From the NCBI RefSeq assembly GCF_050389805.1, contig NZ_CP130945.1, forward strand, positions 806,001 to 870,000: a DNA stretch of 64,000 nt. Direction: 5' to 3'. Shown piece after piece: positions 35,839-43,702 of this stretch (the first letter of the stretch is position 1; every line of letters begins with the position of its first letter). Below the pieces are notes generated by a model. That model searched no databases, had not been told where the DNA came from, and saw only the letters and a program-made list of their open reading frames with translations. The stretch comes from Bacillus_BD sp050389805 (GTDB taxonomy: Bacteria; Bacillota; Bacilli; Bacillales; Cytobacillaceae). The translations under genes were made by a program, and so were the position numbers.

Positions 35839-38031
35839 ATGAAAAAAAGTGTTGTGTTAGCGGAAAAACCTTCTGTGGCCCGTGATATTGCTCGGGTATT
35901 AAATTGTCATAAAAAAGGCAATGGCTTTATTGAAGGAGAACGATATATTGTGACATGGGCATTAGGGCATTTAGTAACCTTAGCTGACCCTGAAACCTAT
36001 GATGATAAATATAAAACGTGGAAAATAGAAGATTTACCAATGATGCCTACTGATTTAAAGCTCGTTGTCATTAAAAAAACAAGTAAACAGTTCCATGCGG
36101 TTAAAAGCCAATTACTCCGTTCAGATGTTGGTGAAATTATTATTGCCACGGATAGTGCTCGTGAGGGAGAGTTAGTAGCTCGGTGGATTATTGCCAAAGC
36201 AAAGGTGAATAAACCAATTAAGCGGCTTTGGATTTCCTCGGTAACGGACAAAGCAATCAAAGAGGGCTTTCAAAAATTAAGAAATGGAAAAGACTATGAA
36301 AACTTATATCATTCGGCAGTCGCGCGTTCAGAGGCGGATTGGTATGTTGGTTTAAATGCAACAAGAGCTTTAACCTGTAAATTTAATGCTCAACTTTCTT
36401 GTGGACGAGTACAAACTCCCACACTGTCCATGATTGCAGCGAGGGAGGAAGAAATCCGAAACTTTAAACCAAAAGCCTTTTATGGAGTGAAGGCACAAAC
36501 GGATCAGCATATAACGCTCACATGGCAGGATTCAAAGTCCCATGATATAAGAACTTTTTCAAAAGAAAAGGTTGACGCTATTGTAGAAAAAACAAATAAG
36601 AAGCAAGCCAAAGTAGTCTCGGTGGAAAAGAAATTAAAGAGAAGTTATGCGCCACAGCTTTATGACTTAACGGAACTACAACGTGAGGCGAATAAAGCCT
36701 TTGGTTATTCAGCAAAAGAAACGCTTTCGATTATGCAAAAGTTATATGAACAGCACAAAATCTTGACCTATCCAAGAACAGATTCTAGATTTTTATCAAG
36801 TGATATTGTTGACACATTAAAGGATCGGCTACAGGCTTGTGCAGCAGGACCGTATAAGATGCTCGCTCATAAAGTTTTACAAAAACCGATCAAAGCCAAC
36901 AAATCTTTTGTGGATGATAGTAAAGTATCGGACCACCATGCAATCATTCCAACAGAAGAAACCGTCTATTTGAATAAGCTCTCTGATAAAGAAAGTAAAA
37001 TTTATGACTTAGTTGTTAAACGATTTTTAGCGGTCTTGTATCCAGCATTTGAATTTGAACAAACGACTATTAAAGCGGATATTGCTGGAGAGACGTTTAT
37101 TGCCAAGGGGAAAATTGTTCTTAAGAATGGCTGGAAGGAAGTATATGAAAATCGTTTTGAGGACGAGGACCAGCAGGATGAATTAAAAGAACAACTGTTG
37201 CCTCAGATTGAAAAAGGCGATGGACTAACGATTGTCTCCTTAACCCAAACAAAAGGGGAAACAAAGCCACCGGCACGATTTAATGAAGGAACTTTATTAT
37301 CAGCCATGGAAAACCCAGCGAAATACATGTCAGGGGAAAATAAAGATTTAGTGAAGACTCTTCAACAGACAGGTGGACTAGGCACGGTTGCCACTCGCGC
37401 AGATATTATTGAAAAACTTTTCAATACTTTCTTAATTGAAAAGAAAGGCAAAGAAATTTTTCTTACCTCAAAAGGGAAGCAACTCCTGGATTTAGTCCCT
37501 GAAGATCTAAAGTCACCGGCCCTTACGGCAGATTGGGAACAAAAGCTTGAAGCTATTGCAAAAGGGAAATTAAATAAACAGGTCTTTATCAATGACATGA
37601 AAAACTATACCAAAACGATTGTCATGGATATTAAAAATAGTACGCAAAAATACAAACATGAAAATATAACAGGAACGAAATGTCCTGAATGTGGCAAACC
37701 TATGTTAGAGGTAAATGGCAAGAAAGGGAAAATGCTCGTTTGTCAGGATCGAGAATGCGGTCATCGTAAAAATGTATCACGAATCACCAATGCCCGTTGC
37801 CCAAATTGTAAGAAAAAACTAGAGCTAAGGGGACAGGGGGAAGGTCAAACTTTTGCATGTAAATGTGGGTATCGTGAAAAACTTTCTACTTTTAATGAGA
37901 GAAAGAAAAAGGAACAGAATACAAAGGTTTCAAAACGAGATGTCGCAAAATATATGAAAACCCAAAATAAACAAGAAGAGCCTCTAAATACGGCTTTAGC
38001 TGATGCGTTAAAAAAATTGAATCTAAAATAG
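35839..38031 (+). CDS. topB: DNA topoisomerase III
   Basis: Type IA topoisomerase, 730 residues. The Toprim domain opens the protein (VVLAEKPSVARDIARVL) with TDSAREGELVAR for metal binding; the active-site tyrosine is in LTYPRTDSRFLS (about residue 313). The C-terminal 120 residues carry zinc-ribbon cysteine pairs (CPECGKP...CQDREC, CPNCKKK...CKCG) and a basic tail. Resolves recombination and replication intermediates. Ends in a strong terminator. Confidence 0.95.
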   Translation: MKKSVVLAEKPSVARDIARVLNCHKKGNGFIEGERYIVTWALGHLVTLADPETYDDKYKTWKIEDLPMMPTDLKLVVIKKTSKQFHAVKSQLLRSDVGEIIIATDSAREGELVARWIIAKAKVNKPIKRLWISSVTDKAIKEGFQKLRNGKDYENLYHSAVARSEADWYVGLNATRALTCKFNAQLSCGRVQTPTLSMIAAREEEIRNFKPKAFYGVKAQTDQHITLTWQDSKSHDIRTFSKEKVDAIVEKTNKKQAKVVSVEKKLKRSYAPQLYDLTELQREANKAFGYSAKETLSIMQKLYEQHKILTYPRTDSRFLSSDIVDTLKDRLQACAAGPYKMLAHKVLQKPIKANKSFVDDSKVSDHHAIIPTEETVYLNKLSDKESKIYDLVVKRFLAVLYPAFEFEQTTIKADIAGETFIAKGKIVLKNGWKEVYENRFEDEDQQDELKEQLLPQIEKGDGLTIVSLTQTKGETKPPARFNEGTLLSAMENPAKYMSGENKDLVKTLQQTGGLGTVATRADIIEKLFNTFLIEKKGKEIFLTSKGKQLLDLVPEDLKSPALTADWEQKLEAIAKGKLNKQVFINDMKNYTKTIVMDIKNSTQKYKHENITGTKCPECGKPMLEVNGKKGKMLVCQDRECGHRKNVSRITNARCPNCKKKLELRGQGEGQTFACKCGYREKLSTFNERKKKEQNTKVSKRDVAKYMKTQNKQEEPLNTALADALKKLNLK

Positions 38032-38037
38032 AAAATA

Positions 38038-38077
38038 AGGGACAGTCTAACACGATCAGCTGATAGACTGTCCCTTT
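38038..38077 (+). terminator. Terminator after topB
   Basis: AAGGGACAGTCTA pairs with TAGACTGTCCCTT, then TTGC. It lies 4 bp from the end of the convergent small gene and may serve both. Confidence 0.88.
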
Positions 38078-38080
38078 TGC

Positions 38081-38236
38081 TTATTCTTCTTCGATTCGAT
38101 TTTTAAATGCCTCTTGGGTGACGATTAGTTCCTCATCTTCTTGAGCTTCAGTTGTACGTCTTTCAACTAATGTATGTTTTGGAAATTCACCTGGGTGATT
38201 TTTCTTCTTATGATCAAACGCTTTTCCACGACCCAA
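38081..38236 (-). CDS. Small hydrophilic protein of unknown function, 51 residues
   Basis: A TTG start at 38236 has AAAGGAG 9 nt upstream. The protein begins (M)GRGKAFDHKKKNHPGEFPKH and becomes acidic (TEAQEDEELIVTQEAF). No membrane segment or cysteine. The good ribosome binding site and biased composition support a real gene; family not recognised. A near-Fnr box (38318-38333) lies 82 bp upstream. Confidence 0.7.
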   Translation of the reverse strand: MGRGKAFDHKKKNHPGEFPKHTLVERRTTEAQEDEELIVTQEAFKNRIEEE

Positions 38237-38317
38237 ATCTGTCCACTCCTTTCTAGTTTCTTACATAGTTTTTGCTCCATTCGTCCAATTATTCAAGTGT
38301 GTAATGAAAAGAAAGAA

Positions 38318-38333
38318 TGTGAAAAAGTTCACC
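38318..38333. promoter_or_regulatory. Fnr-like box with one mismatch
   Basis: TGTGAAAAAGTTCACC differs from TGTGA-N6-TCACA at the last base. It is 82 bp upstream of the minus-strand small gene; an AATAAT at 38288-38293 on that strand is near but not exactly at the expected -10 distance. Confidence 0.3.
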
Positions 38334-38445
38334 AATTTTTCATGGATTTATAATTAAAAACATATTATAATAATATTGTTAAAACATTCACAAAAGATGT
38401 TTTAAATGCCCTCCCCCTAATTAATATAAAATAGAACGTAAGAAA

Positions 38446-38478
38446 ATAATGCCCTTCCCCCAGAGGGCATTATTTTTT
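38446..38478 (+). terminator. Orphan terminator in the motA leader
   Basis: AATAATGCCCT and AGGGCATTATT pair, followed by TTTTTT. No plus-strand gene ends here, because topB already has its own terminator. A second ATGCCCTCCCCC copy at 38406-38417 could pair with the same 3' arm, giving an alternative fold. Confidence 0.8.
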
Positions 38479-38492
38479 TTATTGAAAAGCAC

Positions 38493-38519
38493 TAAAGAAA
38501 GTATCGAATTTGTCGAAAT
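38493..38519 (+). promoter_or_regulatory. Sigma-D-type promoter of motAB
   Basis: TAAA (38493-38496), 15 bp, then GTCGAAAT (38512-38519), close to the motility sigma factor consensus TAAA-N15-GCCGATAT. It is 60 bp before motA, downstream of the orphan terminator. Confidence 0.7.
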
Positions 38520-38578
38520 AAATAGTGTCGAATAAAAAATATGTTTTTTGTTATTAAATGAAACTGGGTGATACATAG

Positions 38579-39370
38579 ATGGATATAGCATCGGTTATTG
38601 GAATTATATTAGGTTTGATTGCAGTAGGAGTTGGGATGGTTTTAAAAGGGGTGGACATATCCGTCCTTGTAAATCCAGCTGCCATAATGATTATTATCTT
38701 GGGGACGATAGCTGCTGTCACAATTGCTTTCCCAATGTCTGAATTAAAAAGAGTACCAAAGTTATTTAAAATCCTTTTTACAGATCAGAAAATGATGAAA
38801 CATACAGATTTAATTCTTCAGTTTTCTGAATTGGCCCAATTAGCCCGTAAAGAGGGATTACTTGCTCTGGAGTCTCGAATTAATGAAATTGATGATCCAT
38901 TCTTAAAAAATGGTCTAACTTTGGCAGTCGATGGTCAAAGTGCAGATTATATTCGAGATGTTCTTTCGGAAGAAATTGAAGCCATGGAAGAAAGACACCA
39001 GGCAGGGGCGCAAATTTTTACACAAGCCGGTACTTATGCACCCACTTTAGGGGTATTGGGAGCGGTCATTGGTTTAATTGCAGCTCTTGGGGACATGAGT
39101 GATACGGTATCACTAGGACATGCGATTAGTGCGGCTTTCGTTGCTACGTTGATGGGGATTTTTACAGGTTATGTATTGTGGCATCCATTTGCTAACAAAT
39201 TAAAACAAAAATCTCGGATCGAATCACAATATAAATACATGATGATTGAGGGAGTATTATCAATCCTAGAAGGTGAGGCACCGAGAATCATTGAACAAAA
39301 ACTGGCTTCCTACCTTCCAGCAAATGAGAAAAGGAAAATACTTGAAGGCAGTGTGAATAGCAATGAGTAA
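38579..39370 (+). CDS. motA: Flagellar motor stator protein MotA
   Basis: 263-residue stator subunit with four membrane helices. The segment AGAQIFTQAGTYAPTLGVLG and AFVATLMGIFTGYVLWHPFANKL in helices 3 and 4 line the proton path and match MotA rather than the sodium-type MotP; the cytoplasmic loop holds charged residues that contact FliG. Overlaps motB by 8 nt. Confidence 0.93.
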   Translation: MDIASVIGIILGLIAVGVGMVLKGVDISVLVNPAAIMIIILGTIAAVTIAFPMSELKRVPKLFKILFTDQKMMKHTDLILQFSELAQLARKEGLLALESRINEIDDPFLKNGLTLAVDGQSADYIRDVLSEEIEAMEERHQAGAQIFTQAGTYAPTLGVLGAVIGLIAALGDMSDTVSLGHAISAAFVATLMGIFTGYVLWHPFANKLKQKSRIESQYKYMMIEGVLSILEGEAPRIIEQKLASYLPANEKRKILEGSVNSNE

Positions 39371-40166
39371 ACGGCGTAAAAAAGGAAAGCATGAAGAGCA
39401 TATAGATGAATCGTGGTTACTTCCTTACTCTGACTTATTAACCTTGCTAGTAGCTTTATTCATCGTTCTTTTTGCAAGTAGTTCCATTGATATGCAAAAG
39501 TTTCAATCGATCTCAAATGCATTCAATGCTGAGTTAACGGGTGGTTCAGGAATGTTTGATTATCCAAGTCCCATACCGGAAGGAAGTAAAGGTTCCAGTG
39601 ATGAACTACCAGAATCAGATGAAACACAAGAAGAGCATTATGAAAAAACTTCTACTTTATCAGAAGAAGAAAGAGCAGAATTAGAAAAGCTAGCCCAAAT
39701 TCAGAACCATCTCAATGCCTATGTTCAAGAAAATGGTCTTGGAGATCAATTGAATACGGCTTTAACGGTCGAAGGACTTTCCTTAACAATACGTGATAAC
39801 ATTTTGTACACATCAGGGAGTGCTCAAGTACAATCAGAAAATATGCCGATTGCACGTGAAATTTCAAAGATTCTTGAAATGGATGTTCCTAGATCCATTA
39901 TCATAAGTGGACATACGGACAATGTTCCAATACGTAACTCACAATTCTCCTCCAATTGGGAATTAAGTGTAATGCGCGCAGTTAACTTTATGAAGGTATT
40001 GCTTGAAAATCCTAATTTAAAGCCTGAATTATTTACAGCCAAGGGTTCCGGTGAATTCCAGCCGATTGCAACGAACGAAACAGCAGAAGGAAGAGCTCAA
40101 AATAGACGGGTTGAAATTTTGATCCAACCCAAAATAGAAGAAAATTCTCAAGCAAGTATTGAGTAG
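39363..40166 (+). CDS. motB: Flagellar motor stator protein MotB
   Basis: 267 residues: one N-terminal helix LPYSDLLTLLVALFIVLFAS, with the proton-binding Asp in YSD, a plug/linker rich in Ser and Glu, and a C-terminal OmpA-like peptidoglycan-binding domain (IIISGHTDNVPI...NWELSVMRAVNFMK...NRRVEI). Anchors the stator to the cell wall. The residue pattern around the Asp is of the proton-driven type. Confidence 0.94.
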   Translation: MSKRRKKGKHEEHIDESWLLPYSDLLTLLVALFIVLFASSSIDMQKFQSISNAFNAELTGGSGMFDYPSPIPEGSKGSSDELPESDETQEEHYEKTSTLSEEERAELEKLAQIQNHLNAYVQENGLGDQLNTALTVEGLSLTIRDNILYTSGSAQVQSENMPIAREISKILEMDVPRSIIISGHTDNVPIRNSQFSSNWELSVMRAVNFMKVLLENPNLKPELFTAKGSGEFQPIATNETAEGRAQNRRVEILIQPKIEENSQASIE

Positions 40167-40195
40167 CTTAATTGCTATTTGATACTTGCTTTTTT
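40150..40195 (+). terminator. Terminator overlapping the end of motB
   Basis: AAGCAAGTAT, inside the last motB codons, pairs with ATACTTGCTT at 40182-40191, followed by TTTTT. Confidence 0.75.
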
Positions 40196-40286
40196 ATTGA
40201 TTTCGTTCATTATTGGATGTTGCATCGTTCATTATATAAAACAAAATAGTAAGGAAATTGAAGAAAAACGTAGGAAATATCTGTAA
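40179..40286 (+). CDS. Possible single-helix membrane miniprotein after motB
   Basis: From a TTG at 40179 the frame gives 35 residues: a hydrophobic helix (ILAFLLISFIIGCCIVHYI) and a charged tail KQNSKEIEEKRRKYL, the layout of many small single-pass proteins. The frame is the same as motB and open directly after its TAG. Against it: no ribosome binding site, and its start lies in the motB terminator. Could be a decayed C-terminal gene part, a read-through extension, or chance. Confidence 0.3.
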   Translation: MILAFLLISFIIGCCIVHYIKQNSKEIEEKRRKYL

Positions 40287-40325
40287 TCCTGTTATTTTAA
40301 TAGTAAATTCAGGAATTATTGTGCT

Positions 40326-40353
40326 TTAACAAATAAATAGTTTGTACTAAAAT
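40326..40353 (+). promoter_or_regulatory. Sigma-A-type promoter of the zinc-ribbon gene
   Basis: TTAACA and TAAAAT separated by 16 bp; predicted start near 40360, immediately before the SinR-like sites. Confidence 0.5.
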
Positions 40354-40363
40354 TCAATTAGAT

Positions 40364-40391
40364 GTTCTGTAAATAGAACGATATGTTCTTT
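40364..40391 (+). promoter_or_regulatory. SinR-type operator cluster
   Basis: GTTCTGT (40364) and the inverted ATAGAAC (40373-40379) form a dyad, and GTTCTTT (40385-40391) matches the B. subtilis SinR consensus GTTCTYT exactly. The sites lie just downstream of a predicted promoter and within 700 bp of sinR. Confidence 0.5.
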
Positions 40392-40637
40392 ATGACACAT
40401 GAGAAGAGGGTGGGTACTATTTATCAGAAAAATTGTGATCGTTGCCATCGTTCAAGTTATAGCAGTGTTGAGAATGGGGAATGGCTATGTCCTGTGTGTA
40501 ATCAAGATTTAACTCAGTATCCTTTGTTTGATGCCATTACCTTTGAAAGAATTCAGAATGGTTTAAACATCCCGAAACTAAGGTCCTACAGGAACGAAAG
40601 GGCCACAGTTAATACAGAATTTAGCAAAAACGATTGA
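40392..40637 (+). CDS. Small zinc-ribbon protein of unknown function
   Basis: About 81 residues with two Cys pairs, CDRC and CPVC, 18 residues apart (NCDRCHRSS...WLCPVCNQDLT), a zinc-ribbon fold, then a polar C-terminal half. Start uncertain: ATGs at 40383 and 40392 lack a ribosome binding site and the first falls in the operator; GTG at 40410 is directly abutted by GAAGAGG. Family not recognised. The SinR-like operator suggests coupling to the biofilm/motility switch. Confidence 0.6.
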   Translation: MTHEKRVGTIYQKNCDRCHRSSYSSVENGEWLCPVCNQDLTQYPLFDAITFERIQNGLNIPKLRSYRNERATVNTEFSKND

Positions 40638-40763
40638 AATTCACCCGAAAAGTATGAAATTTTACATTAATTTTTTATTAAATTTTCAAAAAATGACAAT
40701 ATTCCCACGGATAGAACGTTATAATGATTGACATACCATTCAATTTATTAAATAAAGGAAAAA

Positions 40764-40783
40764 AGTTCCGTGAATATGGAACT
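40764..40783. promoter_or_regulatory. Inverted repeat in the sinI leader
   Basis: AGTTCC and GGAACT with an 8-bp spacer, 26 bp before sinI. Resembles SinR half-sites only loosely (GTTCC versus GTTCT). A further ATAGAAC half-site is at 40711-40717 next to TATAAT (40720-40725). Confidence 0.4.
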
Positions 40784-40809
40784 ATTAAGCGATGTGGGGG
40801 ATTTTTCCA

Positions 40810-40953
40810 ATGAAGATACAAGATACGGGTAGTCAATATGATCATGAATGGGTTCAACTTCTTTTGGATGCAAAGAATTTAGGACTTTCAATAGAGGTTA
40901 TACGTCAATTTTTACAAAAAAATAGTAAGAAGATAATGGCACCTGATAGCTGA
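40810..40953 (+). CDS. sinI: SinI-type anti-repressor
   Basis: 47-residue protein: DHEWVQLLLDAKNLGLSIEV followed by IRQFLQKN, which is the SinI helix-hook motif that pairs with the matching C-terminal helices of SinR and disrupts its DNA binding. A GGGGGA site lies upstream. It converges on sinR, encoded on the opposite strand 107 bp away, unlike the tandem sinI-sinR of B. subtilis. Confidence 0.88.
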   Translation: MKIQDTGSQYDHEWVQLLLDAKNLGLSIEVIRQFLQKNSKKIMAPDS

Positions 40954-40971
40954 AAGCATAAATTTTATCTA

Positions 40972-41020
40972 TAAAAAAATCCTGCAAACTTAATTTTCAG
41001 AAAAATAAGTTAACAGGATC
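40972..41020 (-). terminator. Terminator between sinI and sinR
   Basis: ATCCTG and CAGGAT, with inner AACTTA and TAAGTT, form a long interrupted stem; T runs on the minus strand side make it the sinR terminator, possibly bidirectional. Confidence 0.75.
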
Positions 41021-41060
41021 GAATGATTGATCTTATCGTGTAGATCAAAAATAGCTAATA

Positions 41061-41396
41061 TTAGTTGGAATTATTGTTTTGTTGATTTTCTTTCCATTTG
41101 GTGAATTCAAGGAACTCTCTGAATTGCTCCTTAGACACTCCAGACTCCATTGCCTCTTGAACCAATTTCATCCATTCTGAGTCTAACTCCTCTTTGTTAG
41201 GTTGTTCAAGAATAATATTATCAACAGGGACACCAAGTACAGCAGCAATTTTTTCTAAAAATTGAATAGAGGGGTTTGTTTGTAAATTTCTCTCCAGAGA
41301 ACTTAAGTATGATTTAGCTACACCGGCTTTAAGGGCGAGCTCTGATAATGATAATTTTTTTTCCTGCCGCAATTTTTTAACACGATCACCAATCAT
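41061..41396 (-). CDS. sinR: SinR transcriptional repressor
   Basis: 111 residues. Residues 1-62 are an XRE-type helix-turn-helix (LSELALKAGVAKSYLSSLER), and residues 70-110 a SinI/SinR dimerisation region (LDSEWMKLVQEAMESGVSKE then QFREFLEF) that mirrors SinI. Represses biofilm-matrix genes and controls the switch from motility. The matching EWxxLxxxA...FLEF motifs in SinI and SinR are directly visible. Confidence 0.92.
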   Translation of the reverse strand: MIGDRVKKLRQEKKLSLSELALKAGVAKSYLSSLERNLQTNPSIQFLEKIAAVLGVPVDNIILEQPNKEELDSEWMKLVQEAMESGVSKEQFREFLEFTKWKENQQNNNSN

Positions 41397-41564
41397 TTAC
41401 TTCACCACTTCTTTTTATAATTTATAGTTTAATTCTATAATAAGTCTTTTTGAGAAAGAATGCTTGTTTTATTTATGAAAAGATAAATGACTCTTATATT
41501 ATAACAGAAATATGATGCATAAAGGATACTACTTTTATATAAATAGGAGATTTTGCTTAAGCCC

Positions 41565-41592
41565 TTGAAAAAACATACAATGAGTATAAAAT
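41565..41592 (+). promoter_or_regulatory. Sigma-A-type promoter of the methionine aminopeptidase gene
   Basis: TTGAAA and TAAAAT with a 16-bp spacer, about 38 bp before the start codon. Confidence 0.55.
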
Positions 41593-41629
41593 AGAAATAA
41601 GTTGACATGTGTGGAAGAGAGGCTTAAAT

Positions 41630-42385
41630 ATGATTATTTTAAAATCAGAGAGAGAAATTGAACAAATGAAAGAGGCGGGAAAAGTCCTTGCATCCGTACA
41701 TAAACAATTATCTAAGATGATTAAACCAGGGGTAACAACATGGGAAATTGAAGAATTTGTGGATTCATACTTAAAAAAGGTAGGGGCAACACCTGAACAA
41801 AAGGGATATAAAGGATATAAATATGCTACCTGTGCAAGTATAAATGATGAAATTTGCCACGGATTTCCTAGAAAAGATCCATTAAAAACAGGCGATATTG
41901 TAACCATTGATATGGTTGTCAATTATCAAGGAGCCTTGGCAGACTCAGCTTGGTCATATCCGGTTGGTCAAATATCAGATACAGCACAAAGATTATTAGA
42001 AGTAACGAATAAATCTTTATACATTGGGATTGAACAGGCACAAGTAGGTAATCGAATTGGAGATATTGGTCATGCGATTCAGACGTATGTAGAAGGGGAA
42101 GGCTTTTCTGTTGTCCGTGATTTTATCGGTCACGGGATCGGTGTAGCGATACATGAAAAACCTGAAGTCCCACACTACGGACTTCCTGGAAAAGGACCTC
42201 GAATTAAAGAAGGAATGGTTTTTACCATTGAGCCTATGGTAAATATCGGAACCTACCGTATGAAGATGGATAACAACGGATGGACAGCTAGAACTGAAGA
42301 TGGACAATTATCAGCCCAGTATGAACATACCATTGCCATTACCAAAAACGGACCGATTATCTTAACGGATCAAGATGAAGCATAA
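41630..42385 (+). CDS. map: Methionine aminopeptidase, type I (YflG-like)
   Basis: Removes the N-terminal methionine from new proteins; dinuclear metal enzyme of 251 residues. Metal ligands are visible in VTIDMVVNYQGALADSAW (two Asp), the His in GHGIGVAIHEKPEVPH, and the Glu residues of FTIEPM and QYEHT. The ATG at 41630 follows AAGAGAGG; upstream codons from 41609 are not conserved in type. Its place near YfkK/YfkJ suggests the second MetAP (YflG) of bacilli rather than the ribosomal-operon copy. Confidence 0.9.
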   Translation: MIILKSEREIEQMKEAGKVLASVHKQLSKMIKPGVTTWEIEEFVDSYLKKVGATPEQKGYKGYKYATCASINDEICHGFPRKDPLKTGDIVTIDMVVNYQGALADSAWSYPVGQISDTAQRLLEVTNKSLYIGIEQAQVGNRIGDIGHAIQTYVEGEGFSVVRDFIGHGIGVAIHEKPEVPHYGLPGKGPRIKEGMVFTIEPMVNIGTYRMKMDNNGWTARTEDGQLSAQYEHTIAITKNGPIILTDQDEA

Positions 42386-42432
42386 AAAGTGACAGGCACC
42401 TTCCATTTTTTGGAATGTGCCTGTCACTTTTT
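42384..42432. repeat. GACAGGCACCTTCC palindrome, copy 2
   Basis: AAAAAGTGACAGGCACCTTC faces GAATGTGCCTGTCACTTTTT, overlapping the map stop codon. Outer A5/T5 arms make it a bidirectional terminator between convergent map and yfkK. One inner mismatch compared with copies 1 and 3. Confidence 0.9.
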
Positions 42433-42433
42433 A

Positions 42434-42655
42434 TTACTTCTTTAAACTTCCTAGTTCTTCTACGATTGCCGTCATTTCATTTAGGCTAAATGAATCTTTT
42501 TTCATCACGAGTTCATAGATATCAAGTAATTCTTCGTACATGTCTTCGTCAAAATGTGAAGGTTTAATTGCCCCTAAGTTCATGACTTTTAGTTTCTCTT
42601 TGATTTTTTCAATCATAAATTCAACATTTTCAACGGATTTTTGTGCTAAGTCCAT
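42434..42655 (-). CDS. UPF0435 protein (YfkK family, DUF1128)
   Basis: 73-residue helical protein (LAQKSVENVEFMIEKIKEKL, then MYEELLDIYELVMKKDSFS). YfkK-like proteins are conserved in Bacillales and uncharacterised. The ATG at 42655 has AAAGGGTGG about 6 nt upstream. Divergent from yfkJ, as expected from B. subtilis-like gene order. Confidence 0.85.
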   Translation of the reverse strand: MDLAQKSVENVEFMIEKIKEKLKVMNLGAIKPSHFDEDMYEELLDIYELVMKKDSFSLNEMTAIVEELGSLKK

Positions 42656-42808
42656 CGTCCCCACCCTTTACTCTCCATTAATATCGTTTTTCCCATCTTT
42701 TCATGTTCCATCTGAAAAGTCAATCTAATTAAATGAGAGATGGAAACTTTTGTTTTACCGCTTATTTTTCGATATGATAAAAGAAGTACATAAATGGGAG
42801 GAAAGAGC

Positions 42809-43276
42809 ATGGTTTCTGTATTATTTGTATGTCTAGGAAATATTTGTAGATCCCCAATGGCGGAGGCGATCTTCAGGGATTTAGTTAAAAAAGAAGGATT
42901 AGAGGAAAAAATTAAAATTGACTCAGCAGGAACAGGAGATTGGCACATCGGGAACCCTCCACATCAGGGGACTAGAGAAATCTTGAAAAAGTATAACGTA
43001 TCGGATGAAGGAATTTTGGCGCGTCAAATCAAGTCTGAGGATCTTGGGCAATTTGATTATATTATCGGGATGGATGACCAAAACATCTCAAATATTCAAA
43101 AACTGGGTGACATTCCAGCGCATGTAAAGGTTAGAAGACTCATGGATTTCGTGGAAGATTCAATCCAAAAAGAAGTACCAGACCCTTATTATACAGGCAA
43201 TTTTGATGAGACCTATGAACTGGTGACAGCTGGTTGTTCTCGACTTCTAAAAGAGATTAAAAAAGAATTGAACTAA
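42809..43276 (+). CDS. Low-molecular-weight protein tyrosine phosphatase (YfkJ-like)
   Basis: 155 residues. The P-loop Cys8-LGNIC-Arg14-Ser15 and the general-acid Asp in VPDPYYTGNFDETYE define the class. Removes phosphate from phosphotyrosine (or phosphoarginine) proteins. GGGAGGAAAG precedes the ATG at 42809; an in-frame ATG at 42794 overlaps that site. Forms a unit with the YtxH-domain and YihY genes. Confidence 0.9.
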   Translation: MVSVLFVCLGNICRSPMAEAIFRDLVKKEGLEEKIKIDSAGTGDWHIGNPPHQGTREILKKYNVSDEGILARQIKSEDLGQFDYIIGMDDQNISNIQKLGDIPAHVKVRRLMDFVEDSIQKEVPDPYYTGNFDETYELVTAGCSRLLKEIKKELN

Positions 43277-43288
43277 GGGAGGTAAAGG

Positions 43289-43636
43289 ATGAGTAAATTT
43301 TGGAAAGGTGTCGTACTTGGGGCCATTGCGGGTGGTGCGATTAGTTTGTTTGACCGAGAAACAAGAAAAAATGTGATCGACTATTGCCAAAAGACAACAG
43401 GGAAAGTAACCTATTATGCAAAGCATCCTCAGGAAGCTGCAAATCAATTAAAAGAATCAACGAGAAAAATTCGACGTACGATTGAAGATGTAAGTGAAGA
43501 GGTTTCGTTCATTGCTGAAAAAATAGACGAGCTAAAAGAGACTACTCCGAAAGTTTCGGATTTTGTAAAAGAAACGAAGGATGCCTTTTTGGAAGATTCT
43601 TATGACGTTGACATTGATCAATCTCAAAGGAGATAA
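43289..43636 (+). CDS. YtxH-domain protein (YfkI-like)
   Basis: 115 residues: an N-terminal glycine-rich hydrophobic segment (WKGVVLGAIAGGAISLFDRE) followed by a charged, apolipoprotein-like helical region. Typical of YtxH/gas-vesicle-GvpP-like stress proteins; biochemical role unknown. 13 bp after the phosphatase gene with GGGAGGTAAAGG before the start. Confidence 0.8.
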   Translation: MSKFWKGVVLGAIAGGAISLFDRETRKNVIDYCQKTTGKVTYYAKHPQEAANQLKESTRKIRRTIEDVSEEVSFIAEKIDELKETTPKVSDFVKETKDAFLEDSYDVDIDQSQRR

Positions 43637-43702
43637 ATAATTTTTTGGACAATCACGTAGGATAAAGAGTAGGTGTTTTAATAAAGGGGTTGATATTAGT
43701 AT

